64,000 bases of DNA from Micromonospora parathelypteridis (lineage in GTDB: Bacteria > Actinomycetota > Actinomycetes > Mycobacteriales > Micromonosporaceae). Location: NCBI RefSeq assembly GCF_014201145.1, contig NZ_JACHDP010000001.1, positions 620,001-684,000 on the forward strand, in the 5' to 3' direction. Each line of letters opens with the position of its first letter. Within the stretch, counting starts at the first letter, position 1. The notes below the pieces were generated by a model. The model had not been told where the DNA came from, did not search any database, and worked only from the letters and a program-made list of their open reading frames with translations. The position numbers and the translations under genes were made by a program. Positions 25,627 to 34,534 of this stretch are shown here, piece by piece.

Positions 25627-25971
25627 CTACTCTGCTCGCCGACCCGGAGCGCGCGAGCCGTACGCCGGGCCGAACACCACCAGCAGCGCCAGGTCCTCGG
25701 TCACCTCGTCGAACCGGTGCTCCTCGCCAGCCGGCACGAAGATCACCGAACCCGGGCCCACCTCGGCCGCGCCGTCCGGGGTCACGATCCGGGCCCGCCC
25801 CGCAGTGACCACGTAGATCTCATCCTCGGTGTGCGGGCTCTGCTCGTCGAGACCGCCCGCCGGGATGCAGTAAGTCCCCACCGACAGGTCCGGCACTCTC
25901 AGGTGTTCGACCCAGTCGTTGGCCGCCCCGGCGGGTGCGGCCCACCGGCCCGCGCCATCGATGATCAGCAT
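25627..25971 (-). CDS. Cupin-domain protein
   Basis: The 114-residue protein has a single conserved beta-barrel: PHTEDEIYVVTAGRARIVTPDG corresponds to cupin motif 1 (with glutamate and an N-terminal histidine as metal ligands) and GSVIFVPAGEEHRFDEVTEDL to motif 2 with its histidine. The ligand is unknown. A -10-like TAGGCT (minus strand, 25978-25983) lies six bases before the ATG, fitting a leaderless transcript. Confidence 0.82.
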   Translation of the reverse strand: MLIIDGAGRWAAPAGAANDWVEHLRVPDLSVGTYCIPAGGLDEQSPHTEDEIYVVTAGRARIVTPDGAAEVGPGSVIFVPAGEEHRFDEVTEDLALLVVFGPAYGSRAPGRRAE

Positions 25972-26044
25972 GGCGGAAGCCTAGAGCCTGTGCCGAAGCC
26001 GATGCCAGGTGTGAGCTGGCCTGAGGATCGTCACGTGTCGGACG

Positions 26045-26773
26045 TCAGTGGTCGGCGTCGTCGAACGCCGCACGCGGTTCGAGATGCTGGCCCAGCGCGT
26101 ACTCCTCGGCGAAGCCGGCCGTGCCCAGCGCTTCGACCGCGGCCGCCCGCACGGCGGCCAGGTCGGCCGCGTCGTCGGGATCCGGCACCTGGCCCAGCGC
26201 CGCGAACGCGGTGTCCGTGACGGCGACCATCCGCGCTGCCCGCGCCTGGTCGCCCTCAGCCGACGCGAGCGCGGCATCCGCCAGACAGACATAGGGTACG
26301 AAGTCCGCCCAGCCGTGCTGGAAGACCCGCTCGCGGCTCACGGCGAACAACTCCCTCGCCACCTTGAGATTGCCGAGACCCAGCTCGCAGAACCCAAGGT
26401 TGTGCGTCTCCGAGTTGACGGCCCTGGGCTGGCCCAGAGCCTCATTGAGCGCGATGCTCTCCTGGTAGAGCTCCCGCGCTCGGGTCAGGTCGCCGGACAT
26501 CCGTGCCACGGCGGCCAGCACGTGCCGGGGCCGCTCCTCCAGGCTCCGATCGCCGGAGCGCAGTGCCACTGCGAGCGCCTCCCGAGCGCGCGCCTCACCG
26601 GCAGACAGGTCGCCCCGGCGGATGGCGACCCGGGCGAGGCTGTAGCGGGCTTCCACCTCTCCCGCCGGGTCGCTGGCCGCCGATGCCCGGACGATCTCAG
26701 CCTCGCTCATCCGCACCACCGCGTCGGTCTCGCCTCGACGAAAGGCCGAGCGAACATCGTCGCTGAAACTCAC
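26045..26773 (-). CDS. Tetratricopeptide-repeat protein
   Basis: From the GTG at 26773, which has GGAGGGG seven bases upstream, the product has 242 residues made of helical repeats: VEARYSLARVAIRRGDLSAG, RHVLAAVARMSGDLTRAREL and HNLGFCELGLGNLKVAREL are typical TPR pairs. There is no DNA-binding or catalytic domain; similar segments occur as C-terminal parts of large LuxR/SARP regulators. It lies 43 bases after the GNAT gene on the same strand and may be cotranscribed. The larger open frame to 27112 overlaps that gene and is not used. Confidence 0.7.
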   Translation of the reverse strand: MSFSDDVRSAFRRGETDAVVRMSEAEIVRASAASDPAGEVEARYSLARVAIRRGDLSAGEARAREALAVALRSGDRSLEERPRHVLAAVARMSGDLTRARELYQESIALNEALGQPRAVNSETHNLGFCELGLGNLKVARELFAVSRERVFQHGWADFVPYVCLADAALASAEGDQARAARMVAVTDTAFAALGQVPDPDDAADLAAVRAAAVEALGTAGFAEEYALGQHLEPRAAFDDADH

Positions 26774-26816
26774 CTCTGGTCCCCTCCCTGACGAACGCTT
26801 CGTGCTGGAAGCTTCC

Positions 26817-27578
26817 TCACGCTTCGAACACGGTCCAGCTCTCCACGAGACGGAACCCCATCGACTCGTAGAGTGGCCTGGCCATCGCGCTGGTGTGCAG
26901 GTAGGCGGCGTCGGCGCCGGCCGCGATGCCATCGCGCACCACGGCTTCCGTGACCAACCGGCCCAGGCCACGACCTCGCGCGGACGGAACCACGGCGATG
27001 TTGAACACTCCCACCACGCCGGCGGTGCGCATCCCGAGCCCAGTGCCGACGGGCCGACCGGACAACTCGGCCAGATAGCCGGTGATGGGATCGGCGTCGA
27101 GCACCCCACCACCCATCAATGGCCCGAAGGCGTCCTCGGGAGCTTCGAAGCCTCCAGCAAGAGTCTCGGTGTAAAGGTCAGCCTCCGCCGCGCCGACCTG
27201 GCGGACCAGTTCCCGCTGCGCTGTGTCAGCCCGGAACACGATCTCGCCCGCAGCGCAGGCCAGCAGCGGCAGATCACTGCGCTTGAGTAGCCCGTGCCGG
27301 GCCGCGAGGTCGACGACTCCAGCGTTCACTTCACCCCGAACCATGATCGACCAATGCGCGGTCTGCCTACCGACCTCGAACGCCAACTCGTCGAGCGACC
27401 CGAGATCCGGCTCCAGCGTCGTGTCGTAGGCCACGTTCAGCGTCGCCACACCAGCGTGGGTCACCGCCGCACGGACGGTACCCCGCTCGGCGTACCAGCC
27501 CTTCGGAGTGACCCCGCAGAGAACCTCGATGGCGTCGAAGTACGCCGCCGCCATCCGGTCGGCGGTGCTGGTGCCCAT
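26817..27578 (-). CDS. GNAT-family N-acetyltransferase
   Basis: The ATG at 27578 has a strong GAGGAGG five bases upstream and gives 253 residues. The C-terminal half (residues about 130-250) holds the GNAT fold: GYLAELSGRPVGTGLG, VGVFNIAVVPSARGRGLGRLVTEAVVRDG with the acetyl-CoA pyrophosphate loop, and YLHTSAMARPLYESMGFRLVESW. The N-terminal half (residues 1-120) is a second, degenerate GNAT-like or family-specific domain. The substrate is unknown. Confidence 0.82.
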   Translation of the reverse strand: MGTSTADRMAAAYFDAIEVLCGVTPKGWYAERGTVRAAVTHAGVATLNVAYDTTLEPDLGSLDELAFEVGRQTAHWSIMVRGEVNAGVVDLAARHGLLKRSDLPLLACAAGEIVFRADTAQRELVRQVGAAEADLYTETLAGGFEAPEDAFGPLMGGGVLDADPITGYLAELSGRPVGTGLGMRTAGVVGVFNIAVVPSARGRGLGRLVTEAVVRDGIAAGADAAYLHTSAMARPLYESMGFRLVESWTVFEA

Positions 27579-27951
27579 AACAACCTCCTCATGTTCGCCA
27601 CAGCCCGACCCAGGCGACGTGACAAGCACTGACCTGAAACATTTGAGCTGCGGCCGACGCTGCCGTCGCCGCTTCCGGTGCGACGGAACTGCGGGTGCGA
27701 GCCGTCCGACATCTGCATAAATGCTTTCGTCTAGAATATCGGGACTCTTTATCCACAGGCAGCCGGGTATGGGCAGATGTGGTTTTCGGAAGCTTCAACC
27801 TGTCCGGACGTGTAGCCACCCTGACGGATCTCGGCCCGGGCGGCTCGGGCCGCATTGACAATTTTCGCGACCACGAATTCCACAGTGGTAAGCGGCGCCT
27901 CACGCGCCGGAGGCCCGGTAGATTTCGCAGTCAGACGAAAGCGGGGGTGGC
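27579..27951. other. Intergenic region of 373 bases without a clear gene
   Basis: The region between the divergent GNAT and VanZ genes has lower GC in its middle (around 27,715-27,790) and no open frame with family similarity. A TTGACA and a TAGATT occur before the VanZ gene but not at a standard spacing from each other. It may hold both promoters; I see nothing else firm. Confidence 0.5.
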
Positions 27952-28563
27952 ATGGTCGACGGATGGCACGGTTGGGTCGGCACGTTCACTGGCGTCGTAC
28001 TCATCACGGTGGCCGTACTGCCGTTTGCCGTTCTCGCGGCGTGGGCTCTGGCGCGTCGCCGCAGGGTCACCGGCACCACGCTGGCGTGGCGAAAGTCGCT
28101 GGCCGAGGTCGGCATCGTCTATGGGACAGTGCCGTGGGTTTGGATGATCATGTTGCCGGGCGACCAGGCCGGCGCAGTCCCCGGTCGGGTGAGCCTGGTG
28201 CCGCTGCGGGATCTGTTCACGATCCTCGCCGACGGCGAGCCGCTGAGGGCGACGGTGCAGGTGGTCGGCAATCTACTGGTGTTCGCGGCGCTGGGGTTCC
28301 TCGCCCCGCTGCGGTTCGCGGCGCTCGCGTCGGTACCGCGGATCCTGATGCTCGCGGCGGGCTGCTCGGTCCTGGTCGAGGCCGCGCAGTACGTCCTGCG
28401 GCTGGACCGGGTGTCCTCCGTGGACGACGTGCTGCTCAATGCCGTCGGCGCCGGGCTGGCCGCGCTGGCGTCGCGCCGCTGGTGGCGTACCACCGCCAGC
28501 GTCTCGTCAGATCAACCTCGAACGGCCCCGGCACCGGTTCTGCAGACGCCAGACGTCCCCTGA
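27952..28563 (+). CDS. VanZ-family membrane protein
   Basis: The 203-residue protein has about five hydrophobic helices and the VanZ-like pattern: PWVWMIMLPG, RVSLVPLRDLF, VVGNLLVFAALGFLAPLRF and LVEAAQYVLRLDRVSSVDDVLLNAVGAGLA. The last block, with a glutamine/aspartate-rich loop before a glycine helix, is the most characteristic part. VanZ confers teicoplanin resistance in enterococci, but most actinobacterial homologues have unknown roles. It is convergent with the PadR-linked membrane gene. Confidence 0.85.
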   Translation: MVDGWHGWVGTFTGVVLITVAVLPFAVLAAWALARRRRVTGTTLAWRKSLAEVGIVYGTVPWVWMIMLPGDQAGAVPGRVSLVPLRDLFTILADGEPLRATVQVVGNLLVFAALGFLAPLRFAALASVPRILMLAAGCSVLVEAAQYVLRLDRVSSVDDVLLNAVGAGLAALASRRWWRTTASVSSDQPRTAPAPVLQTPDVP

Positions 28564-28569
28564 GCGGCG

Positions 28570-29046
28570 TCAGCCGGCCAGATCGTCGCCTGCGCCGTGC
28601 CTGCGACGATCGCTCGCGCCTTGCAGGATGGCCGCGACGACGGCGGCCACCACCGAGAGAAGTGTGAGCAGCAACGCCGGCGCCACGACGCCTGCAATGT
28701 CTTCGCCGGTTCCCCGCGCCAGCACCATGACCGTGGCGATCCCCGCCACCATCAGGCCGCCGACGGCCAGCGCGAGGTACTTGACGATCCTGTAGACGTT
28801 GGTTGCGTTCCTGGCCATGGTCCACCTCGCAAGGTCCGTCGCGCGCTCCCGGATGATGCCCGCGAACGTTTCGGTGAAGATCCAGAGGATGAGGGCGCCA
28901 TGTCCGCGGCCCTCGGTTCCGGCCCGTTCACGGCAGAGGTCGGTGAACGTCTGCTCCATGCTGTCGGCGAAGCGTTCGCGGTACGGCCTCGGGTAGAGAC
29001 CGAGCAGCCTTCGGTACCAGCGCCGATATCGCGTCTGTCCGTCCAT
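28570..29046 (-). CDS. PadR-linked membrane protein
   Basis: The 158-residue protein begins with RRLLGLYPRPYRERFADSMEQTF, the short amphipathic motif seen at the start of many membrane proteins encoded beside PadR regulators. Two or three hydrophobic helices follow (ALILWIFTETFAGII, YLALAVGGLMVAGIATVMVL, ALLLTLLSVVAAVVAAIL). It starts two bases after the padR stop and must share its operon. It may be a membrane stress or transport component under PadR control. Confidence 0.75.
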   Translation of the reverse strand: MDGQTRYRRWYRRLLGLYPRPYRERFADSMEQTFTDLCRERAGTEGRGHGALILWIFTETFAGIIRERATDLARWTMARNATNVYRIVKYLALAVGGLMVAGIATVMVLARGTGEDIAGVVAPALLLTLLSVVAAVVAAILQGASDRRRHGAGDDLAG

Positions 29047-29048
29047 GG

Positions 29049-29405
29049 TCAGGCACCCATCGCCTTGGGTATGAGGGATCGCTCGTGGGCAACCGCGACG
29101 ACCTGGCGGTATCGCTGCAACTCCGCCGCGAGGGTCTGTTGACCGAGCGCGGTGATGCCGTAGTAGACGCGGCGCTCATCGTCCAGGCTCGGGTCGATCT
29201 TCTTGTCGCTTTCGCGGATCAAGCCCGCTTCGGTCATCCGGCGGATCGAGCCATAAAGCGTTCCGGGCCCCATCCTGACCTTCCCCCCGGAGTCGGACTC
29301 GACCTGTTTCATGATCCCGTAGCCATGGCGTTCCTGGGTCGAGAGCACGAGCAGGATGTGCAGCACCGCGGGGGTGAGGGGCCCGCCGGATCTGGTACTC
29401 GCCAT
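29049..29405 (-). CDS. PadR-family transcriptional regulator
   Basis: The 118-residue protein is a short PadR repressor: LTPAVLHILLVLSTQERHGYGIMKQV begins the winged helix, MGPGTLYGSIRRMTEAGLI is the recognition helix, and DERRVYYGITALGQQTL is the wing. A C-terminal helix serves dimerisation. A perfect 19-bp palindrome lies 10 bases upstream of the start, a likely autoregulatory operator. It is coupled to a membrane protein gene. Confidence 0.92.
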   Translation of the reverse strand: MASTRSGGPLTPAVLHILLVLSTQERHGYGIMKQVESDSGGKVRMGPGTLYGSIRRMTEAGLIRESDKKIDPSLDDERRVYYGITALGQQTLAAELQRYRQVVAVAHERSLIPKAMGA

Positions 29406-29415
29406 GAACCGAAAC

Positions 29416-29434
29416 TATATCCGTGACGGATATA
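29416..29434. promoter_or_regulatory. Perfect 19-bp palindrome, candidate PadR operator
   Basis: TATATCCGT-G-ACGGATATA is a perfect 9+1+9 palindrome, AT-rich against a GC-rich background, placed 10-30 bases before the padR start. PadR repressors bind operators of this type overlapping their own promoter. Confidence 0.75.
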
Positions 29435-29664
29435 CGTCAAGCGGAATGCTCCGGTCTTCGCGGGTGACGCGCGCTAGCAGTCGCAGGCCCGTCGTCTCGA
29501 CTCACCACCTGCACGTGGACGACCTCACTTCAACGAGCCACGGCCGGCGGTGTGCGGCGGCGCCTACCGCCACCCCTCTGTGGGATGTCCTCCCCCGGTC
29601 GAGGGAGTACATCCTGGCGCGTCGGCTCTTAACGTAGCCGCAGATGCCCACGGGAGGGACAGAG

Positions 29665-30465
29665 ATGGCAGCGACAGGCACGCCGGTGGTGTTCGTCCAT
29701 GGCATGTTCCTGCACGCCGCGTCGTGGGCCAGTTGGGTCGAGCTGTTCCGGACGGCGGGATATGACCCGGCAACTCCAGGCTGGCCGGGTGAGCCGGGCA
29801 CAGTCGCAGAAGCGCGGCAAGAGCCTGACCGGGTCGCAGGCATCGGCATCGACGACATCGTCGCGCACTACGCACAGATCATCGGCACCCTCGGCAAACG
29901 GCCAATCGTCATCGGCCACTCGACCGGCGCCCTGGTCGCACAGCGCCTCCTCGATCAGGACCTCGCAGCGGCGGCGGTGGCGCTGCAACCTCCACCGATC
30001 AAAGGTGTGGCCAACCTCGCGCCATCGAGCATTCCCGTGGGCTGGCCCCTGCTCCGCAACCCGGCCAACCGACGGAGGGCGCTGTCGCTGACCGCACGAC
30101 AGTTCCGCTACAGCCACGGCAATGCGCTCACCACGACCGCATCCGACCAGTTGTACCGGCAGTGGGCCATCCCATCACCCGGCAGGCCGGTCTTCGAGCT
30201 GGTGTCCGCGAATCTCTCCCGACGCTCACCAGCCACGATCGACACCGCCAACCCGGCCCGGGGGCCTCTGCTCATGATCGCCGGCGGCAGAGACCACAGT
30301 GCACACAAAGGCGTCGTCAAGGCCACGGTCAAGCGATACCTCGCTTCGCCAGCGGTCACCGACTACCAGGAGTTCCCCGACCGGGGGCACTCGATGCCGA
30401 TCGACGGCGGCTGGCGCGAGATCGCCGACGCCACACTGGCCTGGATGCGACAGCACCTCGGGTAA
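29665..30465 (+). CDS. Alpha/beta hydrolase
   Basis: From the ATG at 29665 (GGGAGGGA upstream) the product has 266 residues. VVFVHGMFLHAASW is the oxyanion strand, VIGHSTGALVAQRLL holds the nucleophile serine, IAGGRDHSAHKG the aspartate region and FPDRGHSMPIDGGW the histidine. No signal peptide is present, so it acts in the cytoplasm. The substrate is unknown; the family includes esterases and dehalogenase-like enzymes. Confidence 0.85.
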   Translation: MAATGTPVVFVHGMFLHAASWASWVELFRTAGYDPATPGWPGEPGTVAEARQEPDRVAGIGIDDIVAHYAQIIGTLGKRPIVIGHSTGALVAQRLLDQDLAAAAVALQPPPIKGVANLAPSSIPVGWPLLRNPANRRRALSLTARQFRYSHGNALTTTASDQLYRQWAIPSPGRPVFELVSANLSRRSPATIDTANPARGPLLMIAGGRDHSAHKGVVKATVKRYLASPAVTDYQEFPDRGHSMPIDGGWREIADATLAWMRQHLG

Positions 30466-30567
30466 CCGCCGTCTCCGCCGTGGGGCCACCTTCAGTCGTC
30501 GGCGACAGCCGGCGCCGCTATGGTCGCCGCGCCGGTATGGCAGGCGGTCGGCATGATGGCGGGACGC

Positions 30568-30585
30568 CTGGGCCTACAGGCCCAG
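30568..30585 (-). terminator. Short hairpin at the end of the ABM-domain gene
   Basis: CTGGGCC and GGCCCAG form a 7-bp stem around a TACA loop overlapping the stop codon region of the minus-strand gene, in the space between convergent genes. No T-tract follows. Confidence 0.35.
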
Positions 30586-30912
30586 ACCTCCCAACACGGT
30601 CACTTCCTGGCTGGTGAACTCGCCCGTGAGCATCGGCATCGCCTTGCCGATTGCCGCCTTGGTTTCGGGCAGCTGCAGGGAGGCGTCGTGCTTCTCCTTG
30701 CTCTGCCACACCTCACTCACCCAGATCGTGACGTCGTCGGTGTCCGAGACGCTCACGACATACAGGTCGCATCCGGCCTCGCGCAGGCCATCAACGCCGC
30801 TCAGCAGGATGTCCACGACGTCATCCCGGTGACCCGGCGTGGTCTTCATCGATCCGATGTAGCCGTACGACACAGCAACTCCCTGATGCGGCGGCAGGCT
30901 GATCACGCTCAT
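30574..30912 (-). CDS. Antibiotic-biosynthesis-monooxygenase (ABM) domain protein
   Basis: The 112-residue protein matches the ABM/ferredoxin-like barrel family: GYIGSMKTTPGHRDDVVDIL begins the fold, CDLYVVSVSDTDDVTIWVSEVWQSKEKHDASL is the central strand-helix with the conserved glutamate and tryptophan, and MLTGEFTSQEVTVLGG ends it. Relatives are cofactor-free quinol monooxygenases (YgiN-like) or uncharacterised. It stands alone. Confidence 0.82.
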   Translation of the reverse strand: MSVISLPPHQGVAVSYGYIGSMKTTPGHRDDVVDILLSGVDGLREAGCDLYVVSVSDTDDVTIWVSEVWQSKEKHDASLQLPETKAAIGKAMPMLTGEFTSQEVTVLGGLGL

Positions 30913-31124
30913 ACGAGCGACGGAGAGCGGATTTCCGCGGTTCCGAGCTTACCGAGCAGTCCACGAGTGCGCCGCAGACGACGACATGCATGACGGGATT
31001 GGAGCACAGGGATAGGACAAGCTCGCTCCAGGCTCACTGGTGTTAGGATCGAGCTTCATCGATTCCACTTCGTGTGTCGCATGCGATCGACAGAACGCAT
31101 CGACAACCTACCGACGGGGAAATC

Positions 31125-32423
31125 ATGACGAGCCGAAACCAAGAACACCGTGCGCTCTGGTCACGCATCATTCCCGCAACCGTCGCGCTCGGCTCGCTGG
31201 TCGCAACCACTATGGCCGGGCCGACGCCCGCCGTGGCGGCGATCTTCGGCACCGGCACCGCCAATCCGGTGGTCACCTGGGACCTCAACGCCCAGACGGC
31301 GATCTGGGACGTCGCGGCTCAGCAACCGAATGAGCAGGTGCGCAGCTTCGCCATGGTGAGCGGAGCCGTCTACGACGCGCTGAACGCGATCGCCGGCACC
31401 CCGTACCAGCCGTACCTCGTCGCACCGTCGTCACGCGGGACCGAGTCGGCGGACGCTGCCGTCGCCGCCGCCGCCCACGACGTACTCGCCGCTCTCTTCC
31501 CCGCGCAGCAGGAGCGGCTTCGAGCACAGTACGACGCAGCTCTCGCCGCGATCCCCGACGGGCCGTCGAAGCAGGGCGGCAAACGGGTCGGGGCACGAGC
31601 CGCGGCTGCGATGGTCACCGCGCGGCAGGACGACGGCGCGTTCGGGGACCAGCAGTGGCGCAACGGGACACTGCCCGGCCAGTGGCGACCCACGCCGCCG
31701 CTGTTCCTGTCTCAGGGAGCATGGACCGGACACATGCGGCCGTTCCTCATGCCGCGGGTGTCGATGTTCCGCTCCCCCGAGCCGCCACGACTGACCAGCA
31801 AGGCGTACGCCCGCGACCTCAACGAGGTGAAGGAGGTCGGCTCGGCGACGAGCACCGTGCGCACCGCGGACCAGACCGAGGCCGCGATCTGGTGGCACGA
31901 CCGGCGATCCGCCTCCTGGGAGATCAAGCGGCAGCTCGCCACCAGCCAACGGCTGGACGCCCTGCAGACCGCCCGCTTCTTCGCGATGACCGACCTCATC
32001 GTCGCCGACTCGGGAGTGGCGTGCTTCAGCCAGAAGGACTTCTGGAGCTACTGGCGTCCGGTCACGGCGATCCCACTGGCCGACACGGACGGCAACCCGA
32101 GGACGGCCGCCGACCCCGGCTGGCAGTCGTTGCTGGTCACGCCGCCCTTCCCTGAGTATCCCTCCGGCCACGCCTGCGGCACCGGCGCGCGGATGTCGCT
32201 GTACCGGTACTTCTTCGGCCGCGACGACATCGCCTTCAGTGGGTCCAGCGTCGACTCCGGCACGACTCGGCACTTCACCAGCTTCTCGCAAGCGCTCGAC
32301 GAGCTCATCGGCGCGCGGGTCTGGGGCGGCGTCCACTTCCGCACCGCCGACGTCGAGGGAGCGAAGCTCGGTGCGGAGGTCTACCGCTACACGGTCCGGC
32401 ACTACTTCCGCCCTCTGCGGTAG
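31125..32423 (+). CDS. Secreted vanadium-dependent haloperoxidase / PAP2-family protein
   Basis: The ATG at 31125 has GGGGA at good spacing and gives 432 residues with a signal region ending in PAVAA. The vanadate pocket of haloperoxidases is visible: QKDFWSYWRPVTAI provides the first lysine/arginine, EYPSGHACGTGARM the SGH motif, and RVWGGVHFRTADVEGAKLG the last arginine and the vanadate-linked histidine. The family oxidises halides with hydrogen peroxide, or acts as phosphatase in related PAP2 proteins. Halide preference cannot be told from sequence. No partner genes are evident. Confidence 0.87.
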   Translation: MTSRNQEHRALWSRIIPATVALGSLVATTMAGPTPAVAAIFGTGTANPVVTWDLNAQTAIWDVAAQQPNEQVRSFAMVSGAVYDALNAIAGTPYQPYLVAPSSRGTESADAAVAAAAHDVLAALFPAQQERLRAQYDAALAAIPDGPSKQGGKRVGARAAAAMVTARQDDGAFGDQQWRNGTLPGQWRPTPPLFLSQGAWTGHMRPFLMPRVSMFRSPEPPRLTSKAYARDLNEVKEVGSATSTVRTADQTEAAIWWHDRRSASWEIKRQLATSQRLDALQTARFFAMTDLIVADSGVACFSQKDFWSYWRPVTAIPLADTDGNPRTAADPGWQSLLVTPPFPEYPSGHACGTGARMSLYRYFFGRDDIAFSGSSVDSGTTRHFTSFSQALDELIGARVWGGVHFRTADVEGAKLGAEVYRYTVRHYFRPLR

Positions 32424-32585
32424 CCCGCCGGCCTCACCTGCCCGAATGGGATTCTCGGCAGACACGGGCGGAATCCTGACCGGGCGGTGCAACCCCGGGG
32501 CGCGAAGCCCGCGTCGTACGGCCGTGACAGTCAGTGCAGAGAACGAGAACAGAGCCGTGCTGGTCCGCGGAGAGGAACGACCCGG

Positions 32586-33077
32586 GTGAGGCGGGCCGAC
32601 GAGGACGACTTCCACGACTTCGTGGCGTGCCGGATGGATCGCTGGCGACGCAGTGCGTTCCTGCTCTGTCAGGACTGGCACACCGCCGACGACGTCGTGT
32701 CGGCCACGGTGGCGAAGCTCTACCGGAACTGGCGCCGAGCGGGTCAGGCGGACAACCGTGACGCGTACGCCCAGCGGGTCCTGACCCGCGCCTGGCTCGA
32801 CGAGCGGCGCCGGCCCTGGAAGCGGCGGGAACAGGCGAGCGCGACGCTGCCGGACGTGGCCGCGGCGGTCCCGGAAACGGTCACCGACCGTGAAGGGCTC
32901 GCCGCGTTGCTGCGATCCCTCGCCCCGAAGCAGCGGGCGGTGCTCGTGCTCCGCTACTACCTGGACTGTTCGGTCGAGGAGACCGCGCGGATCCTCGGCG
33001 TCTCCACCGGCACCGTCAAGAGTCAGTCGGCACGCGGGCTGGCCAACCTGCGCACCGTCGTCACCGGCCAGTCTTGA
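32586..33077 (+). CDS. SigE-family RNA polymerase sigma-70 factor
   Basis: From the GTG at 32586 (AGAGGAAC upstream) the product has 163 residues. Region 2 contains FLLCQDWHTADDVVSATVAKLY and DNRDAYAQRVLTRAWLDERR; region 4 contains LAPKQRAVLVLRYYLDCSVE and the helix-turn-helix LGVSTGTVKSQSARGLANLR. It is the second sigma of this family in the window and again precedes a single-pass membrane protein, 14 bases downstream. The frame is open further upstream but lacks similarity there. Confidence 0.9.
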   Translation: MRRADEDDFHDFVACRMDRWRRSAFLLCQDWHTADDVVSATVAKLYRNWRRAGQADNRDAYAQRVLTRAWLDERRRPWKRREQASATLPDVAAAVPETVTDREGLAALLRSLAPKQRAVLVLRYYLDCSVEETARILGVSTGTVKSQSARGLANLRTVVTGQS

Positions 33078-33091
33078 GAAAGAGGCAGCAG

Positions 33092-33949
33092 ATGGGTCAC
33101 CAGTTGTTCGACGAGTTGATCGGGACGCCACCGCCGCCCCAGGTCGATGTGGAGGACATCGTCCGGCGCGAACGGCGCGCGAGCAGTGTCCGGCTGATCG
33201 GGGGCCCGCTGGCCGCCCTCCTGGCGCTGGTGGTCGGCGTCGGTGTCGCCGTACGCGATCAGGGGCCAGGCCCGGCTCCGGGCCCGCCGCTGGCCGCGCC
33301 CACCCCCACGGCCGCGGACACCGGGTTCCGCCTGGTCTTCGACACCGACGAGAGCGCCGAGGCCAGCGCGAGCCGACTCAGCGCGGAGTTCGAAGCCGCG
33401 CTGCGTGAGGTGGTGCCCGGGTCGACGTGGTTCTGGATCCCCGACCACGTCGGCGAGGCCCGCAAGCCGGACGGGCGGCCGCCGGTGTTCACCCACCACG
33501 GCCGGGACGACATGGTCAGCGGTGGATCCGGCGTGTCGTACCGGGGACGGAGAGGCCCGCTGGGCGTGTCGATCTCTCCGGACGTCTTCGAGTCGAAGCC
33601 GACCGACCGGCCCGGCGACCCCTTCAAGCGCGACGAGCCCGCCGGACACCACTGGCCGTGCGAGCTGCCGGCGGGCTACCCGGGCGACCAGCGGTACGAC
33701 CGCGTCTGCGTGGAGGGGACCACCCCCGGCGGTCTCCGGATGAAGACCGAGACGCTGACCGGAAAGCGGGGTGGGAGCGTGCAGCACATCGTCACGATCC
33801 AACTGCCCGGCAACCGGGTGTTCAACGCGAGCGTCAGCAACATGGTGGGGGTCGACGAGCAGGCCGTCGCCGCGCAGCCGGAGCCCCCGCTCTCCGCAGA
33901 GCAACTCAGCGCCCTCGCCGTTCGGGTCGCCGAGCGGATCAGGGCCTGA
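33092..33949 (+). CDS. Single-pass membrane partner of the second SigE factor
   Basis: The ATG at 33092 (AGAGG six bases upstream) gives 285 residues. The N-terminus MGHQLFDELIGTPPPPQVDVEDIV is a short cytoplasmic segment with a basic stretch, followed by one helix (GGPLAALLALVVGVGVAV, residues about 42-60). The outer part is rich in proline and charged residues, with a single structured segment (HIVTIQLPGNRVFNASVSN). It probably controls or senses for the sigma factor, but no known anti-sigma domain is recognisable. Confidence 0.7.
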   Translation: MGHQLFDELIGTPPPPQVDVEDIVRRERRASSVRLIGGPLAALLALVVGVGVAVRDQGPGPAPGPPLAAPTPTAADTGFRLVFDTDESAEASASRLSAEFEAALREVVPGSTWFWIPDHVGEARKPDGRPPVFTHHGRDDMVSGGSGVSYRGRRGPLGVSISPDVFESKPTDRPGDPFKRDEPAGHHWPCELPAGYPGDQRYDRVCVEGTTPGGLRMKTETLTGKRGGSVQHIVTIQLPGNRVFNASVSNMVGVDEQAVAAQPEPPLSAEQLSALAVRVAERIRA

Positions 33950-34045
33950 CGGTCAAGGCGGTTCGCAACGGGCGGCGGGGCTGGGACGGGGTCAAGCGAT
34001 CCAGTCCTGCTTCGCCGCCCGGACCCGTCTGTCAGGTCACCCGTG

Positions 34046-34534
34046 TCAGAGCAGCCCGCGTCGGGCCATGAAAGCCCGCAACGTCTCGGCATCCTCGGCG
34101 GTCATCAACCAGCGCGGGATCACGGTCGCCGGGTTCCGACCGACGTACACGATCCAGAAATCCGGGGTGTCCCCTACCTGGGCGACCCCGTCCCAGGCGA
34201 TGCCGCCGGACTCCGAGCCGCTGCGCATCATGATGTTGTCATCGGTGATGTCGTAGGCGCCCTCGACCGCGTAGCCACTGGAGCGGCGTCGGGCGCGAAA
34301 CCGCACCCACGGCAGGTACAGCATCGACAGCAGACCGCCCACGACCAACGTCATCCACAGCGACGTGGTCCGCTCGCCCCACGCGAACCCCCGCGAGACG
34401 ACGAAACCGATCGCCCCGACCGCCGCCAGCGCCGCGCCGATGTAGCTGAACCTGCGCAGCCGAACGCTGCCGAGCACCGCGGCCACGCGGCCTGGGTAGG
34501 CGGGATCGGCGGGGACGTCAAAACGGATGTGCAC
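34046..34534 (-). CDS. YcxB-like membrane protein
   Basis: The 162-residue protein has two membrane helices (FSYIGAALAAVGAIGFVV and SLWMTLVVGGLLSMLYLPWV) followed by a PH-like C-terminal domain, as in YcxB: YDITDDNIMMRSGSESGGIAWDGVAQVGDTPDFWIVYVG, then VIPRWLMTAEDAETLRAFM. The start is a GTG with a -10-like TATCGT (minus strand, 34541-34546) six bases upstream, fitting a leaderless transcript. Function is unknown. Confidence 0.78.
   Translation of the reverse strand: MHIRFDVPADPAYPGRVAAVLGSVRLRRFSYIGAALAAVGAIGFVVSRGFAWGERTTSLWMTLVVGGLLSMLYLPWVRFRARRRSSGYAVEGAYDITDDNIMMRSGSESGGIAWDGVAQVGDTPDFWIVYVGRNPATVIPRWLMTAEDAETLRAFMARRGLL

Noticed and set aside
27589..27903. A possible 104-residue minus-strand gene in the GNAT/VanZ spacer
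   Set aside because: No ribosome site, no family similarity and a composition unlike a real protein.
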